Source: Firmicutes bacterium UBA6806
Lineage (GTDB): Bacteria; Bacillota; Clostridia; Peptostreptococcales; Acidaminobacteraceae
Length of the DNA stretch: 64,000 bases
Direction: 5' to 3'
Assembly (NCBI GenBank): GCA_002452745.1
Contig: DKFC01000014.1
Location: 1-64,000 of the forward strand
In this document: one piece after another, positions 7,985 through 15,475 of the stretch
Layout of the letters: every line of letters starts with the position of its first letter
Position numbering within the stretch: the first letter of the stretch is position 1
Translations under genes and position numbers: made by a program
Notes under the pieces: model-generated
Told to the model about the DNA's origin: nothing
The model's database searches: none
The model's input: only the letters and a program-made list of their open reading frames with translations

Positions 7985-8040
7985 GAAAAAAATAATGGCA
8001 TTAAAAAAATCGCCTAGGTGCTTTGCCGGATTGCTTATAC
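7985..8040 (-). other. Shared intergenic element, copy A (spoVS leader)
   Basis: The minus strand reads GCAATCCGGCAAA (8022-8034), then a short palindrome around CCTAGG, then CGA and seven T. The same 13-mer, followed by a hairpin, CG and a T-run, occurs at 21368-21425 in the leader of the M16 peptidase gene. In both, an ATTG...CAAT hairpin precedes CCGGCAAA. Function unknown; it could be a terminator-linked regulatory RNA or a decayed repeat. Confidence 0.4.
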
Positions 8041-8052
8041 AATACTGTTAGC

Positions 8053-8088
8053 AAAAATTAAAAAGAAGAATTCCGAAGAATTCTTCTT
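8053..8088 (-). terminator. Intrinsic terminator after rny
   Basis: Perfect 11-base stem (AAGAAGAATTC with GAATTCTTCTT, arms 8078-8088 and 8063-8073) capped by a TTCG tetraloop and followed on the minus strand by TTTTTAATTTT. Confidence 0.9.
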
Positions 8089-8114
8089 AATATCCGTCAT
8101 AGTTCTATTATATC

Positions 8115-9671
8115 TTATTTTGCAAAGTCGGTTACCCTTGATTCTCTAATGACATGAACTTTAATCTGTCCCGGATAATCCAAGTCTGCCTCAATTTTTT
8201 TACTGATTTCTCTTGCTAACAAGAACATATCATCATCGTTAACTTTCTCTGGATATACCACAACACGTACTTCTCTACCTGCCTGAATCGCAAACGATTT
8301 TTCAACTCCGTCATAACTGTTTGCAATGTTCTCTAAAGATTCCAATCTCTTGATATAAGTGTCAAGAGTCTCTCTTCTCGCCCCTGGTCTAGCAGCTGAT
8401 AATGCGTCTGCAGCAGTCACTAGAATCGCCTCAATGGTTTCAGGCTCGTAATCTCCGTGATGCGTACTCATTGCATGAACTACAGCTTTTGATTCACGAT
8501 ATTTTCTTAAAATTTGCATTCCAAGTTCAATATGGGTTCCCTCAATTTCATGGTCAACCGCTTTACCGATATCGTGTAACAGTCCCGCACGTTTAGCGAC
8601 TTTTACATCTGCTCCAATTTCAGCAGCCATTAAGCCTGCGAGGTGTGCAACCTCAATTGAATGTTTCAGTACATTTTGTCCGTAACTTGTTCTGAACCTC
8701 AATCTACCGATTAATTTAATTAATTCAGGATGTAAGTTATGAATGCCAATGTCGAAGGTCGCATTTTCACCTTCTGTTTTAATCAGTTGATCAATTTCTT
8801 TTTTAGATTTTTCAACCATTTCTTCGATTCTTGCCGGGTGAATTCTGCCGTCAATAATCAATTTTTCAAGTGCTACTCTTGCAATTTCCCTTCTTATTGG
8901 ATCAAATGACGATAAGATAACTGCTTCCGGTGTGTCATCTATGATTAAATCTACTCCGGTTAAAGTCTCTAAAGCCCTGATGTTTCTTCCTTCACGGCCT
9001 ATGATTCTTCCTTTCATTTCATCATTTGGAAGGTTTACAAGCGATACCGTACTTTCAGCGACATAATCAGCTGCACATTTTTGAATTGCATAAGCCAAAA
9101 TATCCTTCGCCTTTTTACTCGCTTCTTCTTTTGCCTTTGATTCGATATCTTTAATCAGTACTACCGAATCGTGTTTTACTTCCTTCTCCACATCTGCGAG
9201 AAGTTGTGTTTTTGCCTCGTCGATTGTCAGTTCAGAAATTCTTTCAAGCTCTTTGATTTGTCTTTCATAAAGTTGTTCTGCTTCTTGCTCTCTAGTCTCA
9301 ATTTTTTTGACTTTTAAAGAGAGTTTCTCTTCTTTGGATTCAAGCGTATTTGCTTTTTTATCCAAAGATTCCTCCTTCTGAAGATTTCTTCTTTCGAGTT
9401 TTTGAATCTCCGCACGACGATCTTTCGTTTCCTTGTCTATCTCTTTTCTAATTTGGAGCGCTTCTTCTTTTGCCTCAAGGACTTTTTCCTTTTTGACCGA
9501 TTCAGCTGATTTTGTCGCCTCTGCAATAATCTCTTTAGCTTTAAATTCAGCACTTAAGATTGCTTTCTCAGCTGTATTTTTCCTGACTATATATCCGACT
9601 CCAAAACCACCTGCGCCCAGAACAGCTCCAATAATTACTACGAGAATTGCTGGTACGCCTATATCGTTCAC
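8115..9671 (-). CDS. rny: Ribonuclease Y
   Basis: Membrane-anchored endoribonuclease that initiates mRNA decay in Gram-positive bacteria. An N-terminal transmembrane helix (about residues 5-27), a long coiled coil rich in Lys and Glu (about 30-205), a KH RNA-binding domain (GRIIGREGRNIRALE near 220) and an HD domain with LLHDIGKAVDHE are all present. Length from the GTG at 9671 is 518 residues, matching the family. The start is uncertain: that GTG sits immediately against AAAGGGGG with almost no spacing, there is no ATG, and a TTG at 9719 with AGGTG ten bases upstream would add 16 residues. It has its own promoter and terminator. Confidence 0.93.
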   Translation of the reverse strand: MNDIGVPAILVVIIGAVLGAGGFGVGYIVRKNTAEKAILSAEFKAKEIIAEATKSAESVKKEKVLEAKEEALQIRKEIDKETKDRRAEIQKLERRNLQKEESLDKKANTLESKEEKLSLKVKKIETREQEAEQLYERQIKELERISELTIDEAKTQLLADVEKEVKHDSVVLIKDIESKAKEEASKKAKDILAYAIQKCAADYVAESTVSLVNLPNDEMKGRIIGREGRNIRALETLTGVDLIIDDTPEAVILSSFDPIRREIARVALEKLIIDGRIHPARIEEMVEKSKKEIDQLIKTEGENATFDIGIHNLHPELIKLIGRLRFRTSYGQNVLKHSIEVAHLAGLMAAEIGADVKVAKRAGLLHDIGKAVDHEIEGTHIELGMQILRKYRESKAVVHAMSTHHGDYEPETIEAILVTAADALSAARPGARRETLDTYIKRLESLENIANSYDGVEKSFAIQAGREVRVVVYPEKVNDDDMFLLAREISKKIEADLDYPGQIKVHVIRESRVTDFAK

Positions 9672-9742
9672 CCCCTTTGCGTAAATTATAGGACCAATGA
9701 TCTGGTCTTTTAGGTGCAAAAGTTTAATACACCTATACACTA

Positions 9743-9771
9743 ATTTTATATTCTTTTTACCAGACTGTCAA
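9743..9771 (-). promoter_or_regulatory. Promoter of rny
   Basis: Consensus TTGACA (9766-9771), 17 bases, TAAAAT (9743-9748). The predicted start of transcription near 9736 leaves room for either proposed rny start codon. Confidence 0.7.
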
Positions 9772-9786
9772 GATGTGACAATACAC

Positions 9787-9823
9787 GTAACCACTTGAAA
9801 AGACTATTATTTCAAGTGGTTAC
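9787..9823. repeat. Perfect 14-base inverted repeat between cbiK and rny
   Basis: Arms 9787-9800 and 9810-9823 (GTAACCACTTGAAA and its complement) with a 9-base loop. Neither strand has a T-run after it. It lies 65 bases after cbiK and 16 bases ahead of the rny -35, so it may be a factor-dependent terminator, an RNA-stability hairpin or an operator. Confidence 0.6.
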
Positions 9824-9887
9824 GGTAATTCCCCCCATTTGATGAAAGAAATTGCACAATAAATCGTCAAAGAGAGGGAAAAAGGAT

Positions 9888-10661
9888 TTATTTTTCAATG
9901 ATTTCTCTTAGATGCTCAATATAAAGTGAACGTATCCCCTTGTATTCACCTAGCCCTTTTACCAAGCAGTTTACAGAGAACCCCTCTCCTTCAAGCAGTG
10001 TTTTCCAACTATCTTCTTCGTCAGATGCCATATCGTTAACAGCATGATCTCCAGCCACCAACATCATCGGTGCAAGGAGAATCTCTTTATAATTTTCCGC
10101 TTTCAATAGCTTGATGATAGAATCAAGCTCTGGATACCCCTCAACGGTGCCAATATAGAGATGCAAACACCCCATTTCCCTTGCCATGAAATTCATCGCC
10201 GGGTACGCTGCATTTGCAAAATGCTCCGATCCATGCCCCATCAACACCACTGCTCTATCTGCTGTTGGAGATAATTCCTCATCTAAACTTTTGATGACCG
10301 ACATCATACTTCTCGTTTCAGATAATAGAGGTTTTCCAACTTGGATTTGATCGAAGTCGGACTTGGCTTTAGCAACTGCCGTTTCGATTTTTTCATATTC
10401 GAATCCGTATAGGAGATGCGTTGGTTGAATCAAAACATGTTTCAATCCATCAGCAGAAATACGCTTTAAGGCACTCTCCACATCATCAACAACTCTTCCC
10501 TTCTTCTTCAATATCTTTCTGACAATACTACTGGTATACGCCGAGTAAACGGCATAGTCAGAAAATTGTTCTTTAATTTGATTTTCAATAGTTCTTATAT
10601 TCTTGATTTCTGTCTCTTCATGCGTTGTCCCGAAACTGACAACCAATATTGCTGCTTTCAT
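9888..10661 (-). CDS. cbiK: Sirohydrochlorin cobaltochelatase
   Basis: CbiK-type class II chelatase of 257 residues that inserts cobalt into sirohydrochlorin (or factor II) in the anaerobic cobalamin pathway. It begins with the family motif ILVVSFGTTHEET and shows His-containing metal-site motifs in LIQPTHLLYGFE, VLMGHGSEHFAN and LVAGDHAVNDM. The ATG at 10661 follows AAGGAGG. No leader peptide is present, so it should be cytoplasmic. It is a monocistronic unit behind a cobalamin riboswitch, which supports cobalt over iron or nickel. No other cobalamin genes occur in the window, so the rest of the pathway, if present, is elsewhere. Confidence 0.92.
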   Translation of the reverse strand: MKAAILVVSFGTTHEETEIKNIRTIENQIKEQFSDYAVYSAYTSSIVRKILKKKGRVVDDVESALKRISADGLKHVLIQPTHLLYGFEYEKIETAVAKAKSDFDQIQVGKPLLSETRSMMSVIKSLDEELSPTADRAVVLMGHGSEHFANAAYPAMNFMAREMGCLHLYIGTVEGYPELDSIIKLLKAENYKEILLAPMMLVAGDHAVNDMASDEEDSWKTLLEGEGFSVNCLVKGLGEYKGIRSLYIEHLREIIEK

Positions 10662-10708
10662 ATGTCGCCTCCTTCTATTCTAGCGTTTTATCACCGCTAT
10701 TTGCACAT

Positions 10709-10738
10709 AAAAAAAGCGCCCCTTTATGGGATGCACTT
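10709..10738 (-). terminator. Riboswitch-linked terminator ahead of cbiK
   Basis: An imperfect GC-rich stem (AGTGCATCCC with GGGGCGCT) is followed on the minus strand by seven T, between the cobalamin aptamer and cbiK. This placement indicates B12-dependent premature termination. Confidence 0.7.
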
Positions 10739-10785
10739 ATCTACTCAACATTCCAATTGAATCTCCATCCCCGAGAATTGGCTGT

Positions 10786-10934
10786 ATTTGCGGCAGGTCT
10801 CCTGACTTGCCATCTTCCTTAGATACACCTTCCCGCTTTCACAGTGGCATCGTATCCTCGTCCGGTTTACAGTAGTGGGTGCTGTTCAGGCATTTCACCT
10901 GATTCCCTATTCTCACCAAAAGGTGACCGCAAAT
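10786..10934 (-). promoter_or_regulatory. Cobalamin riboswitch
   Basis: Full adenosylcobalamin-type aptamer. P1 is formed by ATTTGCGG (10927-10934) and CCGCAAAT (10786-10793). Between them are the conserved GGGAATCAGGTGAAA, GAACAGCACCC, CTGTAAACCGGACGA and GCCACTG blocks, and the B12 box AGTCAGGAGACCTGCC at 10792-10807. It controls cbiK through the terminator at 10709-10738. Confidence 0.95.
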
Positions 10935-10969
10935 GGTCTTATTTTGTTTTCGTTTCATGATACCACAAA

Positions 10970-11016
10970 TAAAAAAGGGATGCAATGATTATATCTCACT
11001 ATAACAATTGCATCCT
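10970..11016 (-). terminator. Intrinsic terminator after recA
   Basis: Nine-base stem GGATGCAAT with ATTGCATCC (arms 11007-11015 and 10978-10986) with a 20-base loop, followed on the minus strand by CTTTTTTATTT. Confidence 0.8.
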
Positions 11017-11044
11017 CGTCATGATTTTATATGAAATCACGCCA

Positions 11045-12079
11045 TTATGAATCTATTTTTTCTTCTGCTGTGACTTTCTTTTCAGTTTTGCCTTCTAAAT
11101 TGTAAAACACCCTTACAGCTTGCTCAATTTCAGCACAGATTTCAGGATTTTGAATCAAATAATCTTTGACATTTTCACGTCCCTGACCAATTTTATTGCC
11201 TTCATAACTGTACCAAGAACCCGATTTCTTGATAATCTCGGCATTTGTAGCAACATCCAAAACACTGCCCTCTCTGGAAATGCCCTCTCCATACATGATA
11301 TCAAATTCCGCTTGTTTAAATGGCGGTGCTACTTTATTTTTGACGACTTTAACTCTAGTTCGGCTGCCAATGACGTCGCTGTCCTTCTTGATCGTATCTA
11401 TCTTTCTGACATCTAAACGCACAGAAGCGTAAAATTTAAGCGCATTTCCGCCTGTTGTCGTCTCAGGATTACCAAACATAACGCCGATTTTCATACGAAG
11501 TTGATTGATAAAAATAACGGTACAATTCGACTTATTTATAATGGCCGTTAACTTTCTAAGCGCTTGCGACATCAATCTGGCTTGAAGTCCCACATGTGAG
11601 TCTCCCATTTCACCAGTAATTTCTGCTTTGGGAACCAATGCAGCAACAGAGTCAATAACGACAATATCAATTGCCCCACTTCTGACCAGTGCATCGACAA
11701 TCTCAAGTGCTTGTTCTCCTGTGTCCGGTTGTGACACAATTAAGTCATCTATGTTGACACCAATCTTTTCCGCATATGCAGGGTCAAGAGCATGCTCAGC
11801 ATCTATAAATGCTGCTACGCCACCCTTTTTTTGAGCCTCTGCAATCATATGAAGGGTAACAGTCGTCTTACCTGATGATTCAGGCCCATATATTTCAACA
11901 ACTCTTCCTTTGGGAATACCACCAATTCCCAAGGCAATATCCAAATCAATAGATCCGGTCGGAATGCTCTCAATGTTCATTTTTGCCGATTCATCCCCAA
12001 GTTTCATAATTGATCCCTTGCCAAATTGCTTCTCTATTTGACCGAGTACATTTTCTAACGCTTTTTGTCTTTCACTCAT
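11045..12079 (-). CDS. recA: RecA recombinase
   Basis: ATP-dependent strand-exchange protein and SOS co-protease, 344 residues. Walker A is GPESSGKT near residue 65, followed by IDAEHALD, the L1/L2 DNA-binding region (FINQLRMKIGVMFGNPETTTGG) and a short acidic tail. ATG 12079 is chosen because MSERQKALE is the family N-terminus; the AAAGGTGG site is about 12 bases upstream, rather far. A LexA box lies at the predicted transcription start, so SOS induction is expected. It is transcribed alone, with a terminator before the cbiK riboswitch. Confidence 0.98.
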   Translation of the reverse strand: MSERQKALENVLGQIEKQFGKGSIMKLGDESAKMNIESIPTGSIDLDIALGIGGIPKGRVVEIYGPESSGKTTVTLHMIAEAQKKGGVAAFIDAEHALDPAYAEKIGVNIDDLIVSQPDTGEQALEIVDALVRSGAIDIVVIDSVAALVPKAEITGEMGDSHVGLQARLMSQALRKLTAIINKSNCTVIFINQLRMKIGVMFGNPETTTGGNALKFYASVRLDVRKIDTIKKDSDVIGSRTRVKVVKNKVAPPFKQAEFDIMYGEGISREGSVLDVATNAEIIKKSGSWYSYEGNKIGQGRENVKDYLIQNPEICAEIEQAVRVFYNLEGKTEKKVTAEEKIDS

Positions 12080-12103
12080 TTGATAAAACACCCACCTTTT
12101 CTA

Positions 12104-12115
12104 GAACGTCTGTTC
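12104..12115. promoter_or_regulatory. LexA (SOS) operator of recA
   Basis: GAAC-N4-GTTC at 12104-12115, an exact match to the Gram-positive LexA/DinR core, placed just downstream of the recA -10 element. Confidence 0.85.
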
Positions 12116-12121
12116 TATTTT

Positions 12122-12149
12122 ATTATACCACATTTCCTGCATCTGTCCA
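12122..12149 (-). promoter_or_regulatory. Promoter of recA
   Basis: TGGACA (12144-12149), 16 bases, TATAAT (12122-12127) with a TGG extended -10. The LexA box sits over the expected start point. Confidence 0.75.
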
Positions 12150-12220
12150 GTTCTTTTTAACAGCGATATTTTATATCAATATTTTATCCATTATTTTACA
12201 ATTTGTAAAGTGAAAATCCA

Positions 12221-13504
12221 CTATTTTTCAATTTCAACAGATTTTTCTATAGACAAGATAGAATCATACAGCATTTTTAAAGCCTTGCTAACGGTTCTAT
12301 CTTGGATAACATTTCGATCACCCGTAAAATGATTTTCAAATGTCATCATTTTCGATCCAACTTTAAGTCCGATATAGACGAGCCCAACTGGTTTTTCGTC
12401 GGTTCCGCCCGTTGGTCCAGCTACTCCTGTAACAGATACCCCCACTTCTGATCCTGTTTTTTCACAGAGACCTTTTACCATTTCATAGCAGGTTTCGTGG
12501 CTGACAGCTCCATATGTTTTCAAAGTATCTTCACTGACTCCAACTTCATCCATTTTTGCCTGATTGGAATAAGTGACAATCCCTCTGTCCACTACTTTCG
12601 AAGCACCACTATGTCTGACAATACTCTCAACGAGTTTTCCGCCTGTACATGATTCTACAAACGAAATAGTGATGTTTTTTTCGATTAGCATTCTGGCCAC
12701 AACTGCATCAATATCTTCGCCGCAATCAGAGACGATATAAGTGCCAATTCTCGTTTTAATCTCAGAAATTACCGACTCTACCTTCCTTTGGGCTGCCTCT
12801 TGGTCTCTATCAAATGAAGTAACCCTCACCAGCGTTTTACCATCCCCAGCATAAGTTGCCAGAGTCGGATCAGTCTGCTTGTCTATGAGATCAAGCAGGG
12901 CTTCTTCCGTTGCCGACTCGCCCAGGTCATAGACGCTTAGATACTTGGAGACCATTTGGGTTAAGGTCAAATTCTTAAGGTATGTGTCAATATAAGTTTC
13001 ATAAATCCATTTCATTTCCCTCGGTGGTCCTGGCAGAATAACAATGTGCCTTTCGGGATTTTCAAGTGCCAAAATACACGCGGGAGCTGTTCCCGTGTCA
13101 TTATCCAAAATAATAGCACCTTCGGGAAAAAAGGCTTGTCTTTTATTGTTTTCGGTCATCGGTCTATTAAACTGTCTAAATCTAGACTCAATTCGTTCCA
13201 TGCTATGAGCGTCAAACACCATTTCTAGATTGAGCGCCTGTGCAACAACTTCTTTGGTTATATCGTCTTGAGTTGGTCCGAGTCCTCCTGTTGTGATGAC
13301 TATATCACAAGTATCGAGCAACTGCTTGAATTGAGCAGCCATTCTGGTTGGATTGTCACCCACAGTGAAGTGGTAATAAACCCCGATTCCAATTTCATTT
13401 AGCTTTCTGCTCAAATGAGCCGCATTTGTATTGACAGTCTGTCCCATGAGCAATTCTGTGCCGATTGCCAATATACCAGCCTTTAAATCTTTGCTTTCTT
13501 TCAT
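12221..13504 (-). CDS. cinA: CinA family protein (nicotinamide-nucleotide amidase / competence-damage protein)
   Basis: Two-domain cytoplasmic protein of 427 residues. The N-terminal MoCF-like domain (about 8-175) contains TELLMGQTVNTN and TTGGLGPTQDD and in characterised homologues has pyrophosphatase activity; the C-terminal CinA domain (about 265-420) has VESCTGGKL and SVTGVAGPTGG and deamidates nicotinamide mononucleotide. Neighbourhood with pgsA and recA is the conserved Firmicutes arrangement. ATG 13504 lies nine bases after AAGGAG. About 140 bases separate it from recA, and recA has its own promoter. Confidence 0.93.
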   Translation of the reverse strand: MKESKDLKAGILAIGTELLMGQTVNTNAAHLSRKLNEIGIGVYYHFTVGDNPTRMAAQFKQLLDTCDIVITTGGLGPTQDDITKEVVAQALNLEMVFDAHSMERIESRFRQFNRPMTENNKRQAFFPEGAIILDNDTGTAPACILALENPERHIVILPGPPREMKWIYETYIDTYLKNLTLTQMVSKYLSVYDLGESATEEALLDLIDKQTDPTLATYAGDGKTLVRVTSFDRDQEAAQRKVESVISEIKTRIGTYIVSDCGEDIDAVVARMLIEKNITISFVESCTGGKLVESIVRHSGASKVVDRGIVTYSNQAKMDEVGVSEDTLKTYGAVSHETCYEMVKGLCEKTGSEVGVSVTGVAGPTGGTDEKPVGLVYIGLKVGSKMMTFENHFTGDRNVIQDRTVSKALKMLYDSILSIEKSVEIEK

Positions 13505-13561
13505 TCCATACCACTCCTTAAAAATTGTGCAATTGATTCATGTAAAATAATGAAAGCAGAA

Positions 13562-13592
13562 ATGGTTGACGTAAATTAATTACGTCAACCAT
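13562..13592 (-). terminator. Hairpin after pgsA, possible weak terminator
   Basis: Perfect 13-base inverted repeat (arms 13562-13574 and 13580-13592, ATGGTTGACGTAA and complement) with a five-base loop, starting 5 bases after the pgsA stop. On the minus strand it is followed by TTTCTGCTTT, only a partial T-run, so it may act as a weak terminator or protect the upstream message. Confidence 0.5.
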
Positions 13593-13597
13593 ATGCG

Positions 13598-14125
13598 TTA
13601 GCCTTTTAGAACTTCTTTGTTTTTTACAATATAATCATACCCAGAAATAATGGTCAGTATTGTTGCAATCCAGATCAATACTGTATCCATTGGGAAGTGA
13701 ACTAAAGAGAATGGGAAGTTGCCAAGTAACAAGACAATAATCATAATCATTTGTGAAATTGTCTTTGACTTTCCCCACCAACTTGCCGCAATGACAATTC
13801 CCTCTGCGGCTGCAATAGCTCTAAATATACTGACAATAAATTCTCTTGAAATGATGACAATAACCACCCATGAGCTAATAGCGCCCAATTCTACAAAGCA
13901 AATAAGTGCAGATGTCACTAAGAGCTTATCTGCAAGAGGGTCCATAAATTTGCCGAAATTCGTAATCAAATTCAATTTTCTTGCTAGGTGACCATCCAAA
14001 AAATCCGTAAATGAAGCCACAGCAAAGATAATTAAAGCTATTGTCATAGATTGATTTAAGAGAAAATAAATAAACGCAGGGATTAAAACCACCCTGAGTA
14101 AAGTCAGTTTATTTGCTATGTTCAT
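13598..14125 (-). CDS. pgsA: CDP-diacylglycerol-glycerol-3-phosphate 3-phosphatidyltransferase
   Basis: Membrane enzyme of 175 residues that makes phosphatidylglycerol phosphate from CDP-diacylglycerol. The CDP-alcohol phosphotransferase signature DGx2ARx8Gx3Dx3D is exact (DGHLARK ... GKFMDPLAD, about residues 44-66). Four or more hydrophobic helices follow. ATG 14125 follows GGAGAGG and gives the usual N-terminus MNIANKLTLLR; the reading frame continues upstream without need. It overlaps the end of rimO by 17 bases, indicating translational coupling. Confidence 0.96.
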   Translation of the reverse strand: MNIANKLTLLRVVLIPAFIYFLLNQSMTIALIIFAVASFTDFLDGHLARKLNLITNFGKFMDPLADKLLVTSALICFVELGAISSWVVIVIISREFIVSIFRAIAAAEGIVIAASWWGKSKTISQMIMIIVLLLGNFPFSLVHFPMDTVLIWIATILTIISGYDYIVKNKEVLKG

Positions 14126-15449
14126 GATACACCTCTCCGATAACATCATATTCTAGAGCATCTACAATTCTAACCTTTATAAAACTTCCGATTTCAAGTT
14201 GCTCAGAAGTGTGCAGATAGACAACGCCGTCTATTTCTGGTGAGTCGTATTTTGTTCTACCTACATATATTTTACCCTCTTCTGCAACTTCTTCAATAAC
14301 AACTTCATATATTTTTCCGACTTTTGCATAACTAAGGCTCTCAGAAATGTTCATCTGCATTGCCATCAGCGAATCACGCCTCTCCACCATGGTCTCTTCA
14401 TCCACGTGATTTGGAAGTTTAAACGCCGGTGTATTTTCTTCGTCAGAATAGGTAAAAGCACCAAGTCTATCAAATTTGACTTCTTTCACTAAATTTAAAA
14501 GTTCATTAAAATCCGACTCAGTTTCGCCCGGGAATCCAACGATACAAGTGGTTCTAATAACGGCTTCCGAATCTCTCTCTCGAATTTTTTTCACAATATT
14601 TAAAATATCTGCTTTAGATGTTTTGCGGTTCATGAGTTTTAATATCTTATCGCTAGCATGTTGAATTGGTATATCAAAGTAATTGACCACTTTTTCGTTT
14701 TTGAAAAAACCATCCAATAAAGTGTCATCCAAGATATCTGGATAGGAATACTGAACCCTGATCCATTTAAGGCCTTCAATGGCATTTAATTGAGCCATCA
14801 GTTCAGGTAGCATTGGTCCTTCATAAAGATCCATTCCGTACCTTGAAGTATCTTGAGCGATGAGAATTAGTTCTTTAACACCAAGCTCCACCAAGTCCTT
14901 TGCTTCTTCGATGATATCTTCTATTCTTCTTGAGCGATATCTCCCTCTGAGCTTGGGAATAATACAATACGTACAGCGATTGTCACATCCCTCTGCAATT
15001 TTTAAATAAGCATAGTGTCCCGGCGATGTTAAAATTCTCGGCAAGTTCTCTGGAATTACCAAATCAACAGATTCCATAAAGACCTTGCTATTTGAATTTT
15101 CATCTAGGTTTGAAAGGACTTCATTGACCTTGTAAAAATTACTGGTTCCGATGATGGCATCAATTTCTGGAATCTCCTCTAAAAGTTCCTCAGGATATCG
15201 TTGCGATAGACAGCCTGTCACCACCAGTTGTTTGAGCTCTCCTTCAGTCTTAAGCTTTGCAAAGTCCAATATGACATTGATGGATTCTTCTTTTGCATCA
15301 TGTATAAACGAACAGGTGTTGACGATAATAACCTCTGCTTCCTCAGCAGCATCACATAGTTTATAACGCTCGTCCAGTATGCCCAGCATTTGTTCAGAGT
15401 CCACTTGGTTTTTTGAACAGCCCAGCGTCTCTATATATAGTTTTTTCAT
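14109..15449 (-). CDS. rimO: Ribosomal protein uS12 methylthiotransferase
   Basis: Radical SAM enzyme of 446 residues that methylthiolates an Asp in ribosomal protein S12. The UPF0004 domain starts with LGCSKNQVDSE and carries further cysteines (NTCSF, TGCLSQRYP); the radical SAM cluster is CDNRCTYCIIP near residue 153; a TRAM domain ends the protein. LGCSKN and the downstream RYRSR segment distinguish RimO from MiaB. ATG 15449 follows AGAGGT. The gene lies between ftsK and pgsA. Confidence 0.96.
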   Translation of the reverse strand: MKKLYIETLGCSKNQVDSEQMLGILDERYKLCDAAEEAEVIIVNTCSFIHDAKEESINVILDFAKLKTEGELKQLVVTGCLSQRYPEELLEEIPEIDAIIGTSNFYKVNEVLSNLDENSNSKVFMESVDLVIPENLPRILTSPGHYAYLKIAEGCDNRCTYCIIPKLRGRYRSRRIEDIIEEAKDLVELGVKELILIAQDTSRYGMDLYEGPMLPELMAQLNAIEGLKWIRVQYSYPDILDDTLLDGFFKNEKVVNYFDIPIQHASDKILKLMNRKTSKADILNIVKKIRERDSEAVIRTTCIVGFPGETESDFNELLNLVKEVKFDRLGAFTYSDEENTPAFKLPNHVDEETMVERRDSLMAMQMNISESLSYAKVGKIYEVVIEEVAEEGKIYVGRTKYDSPEIDGVVYLHTSEQLEIGSFIKVRIVDALEYDVIGEVYHEHSK

Positions 15450-15475
15450 ATATACCTCTTTATTCTCTAATTTCC

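Noticed and set aside
7970..8040. Plus-strand TTTGCCGGATTGC resembles the 3' end of a cyclic di-GMP-I (GEMM) aptamer.
   Set aside because: The conserved GCAAA segments and GAAA tetraloop region are missing, and no plus-strand gene follows either copy.
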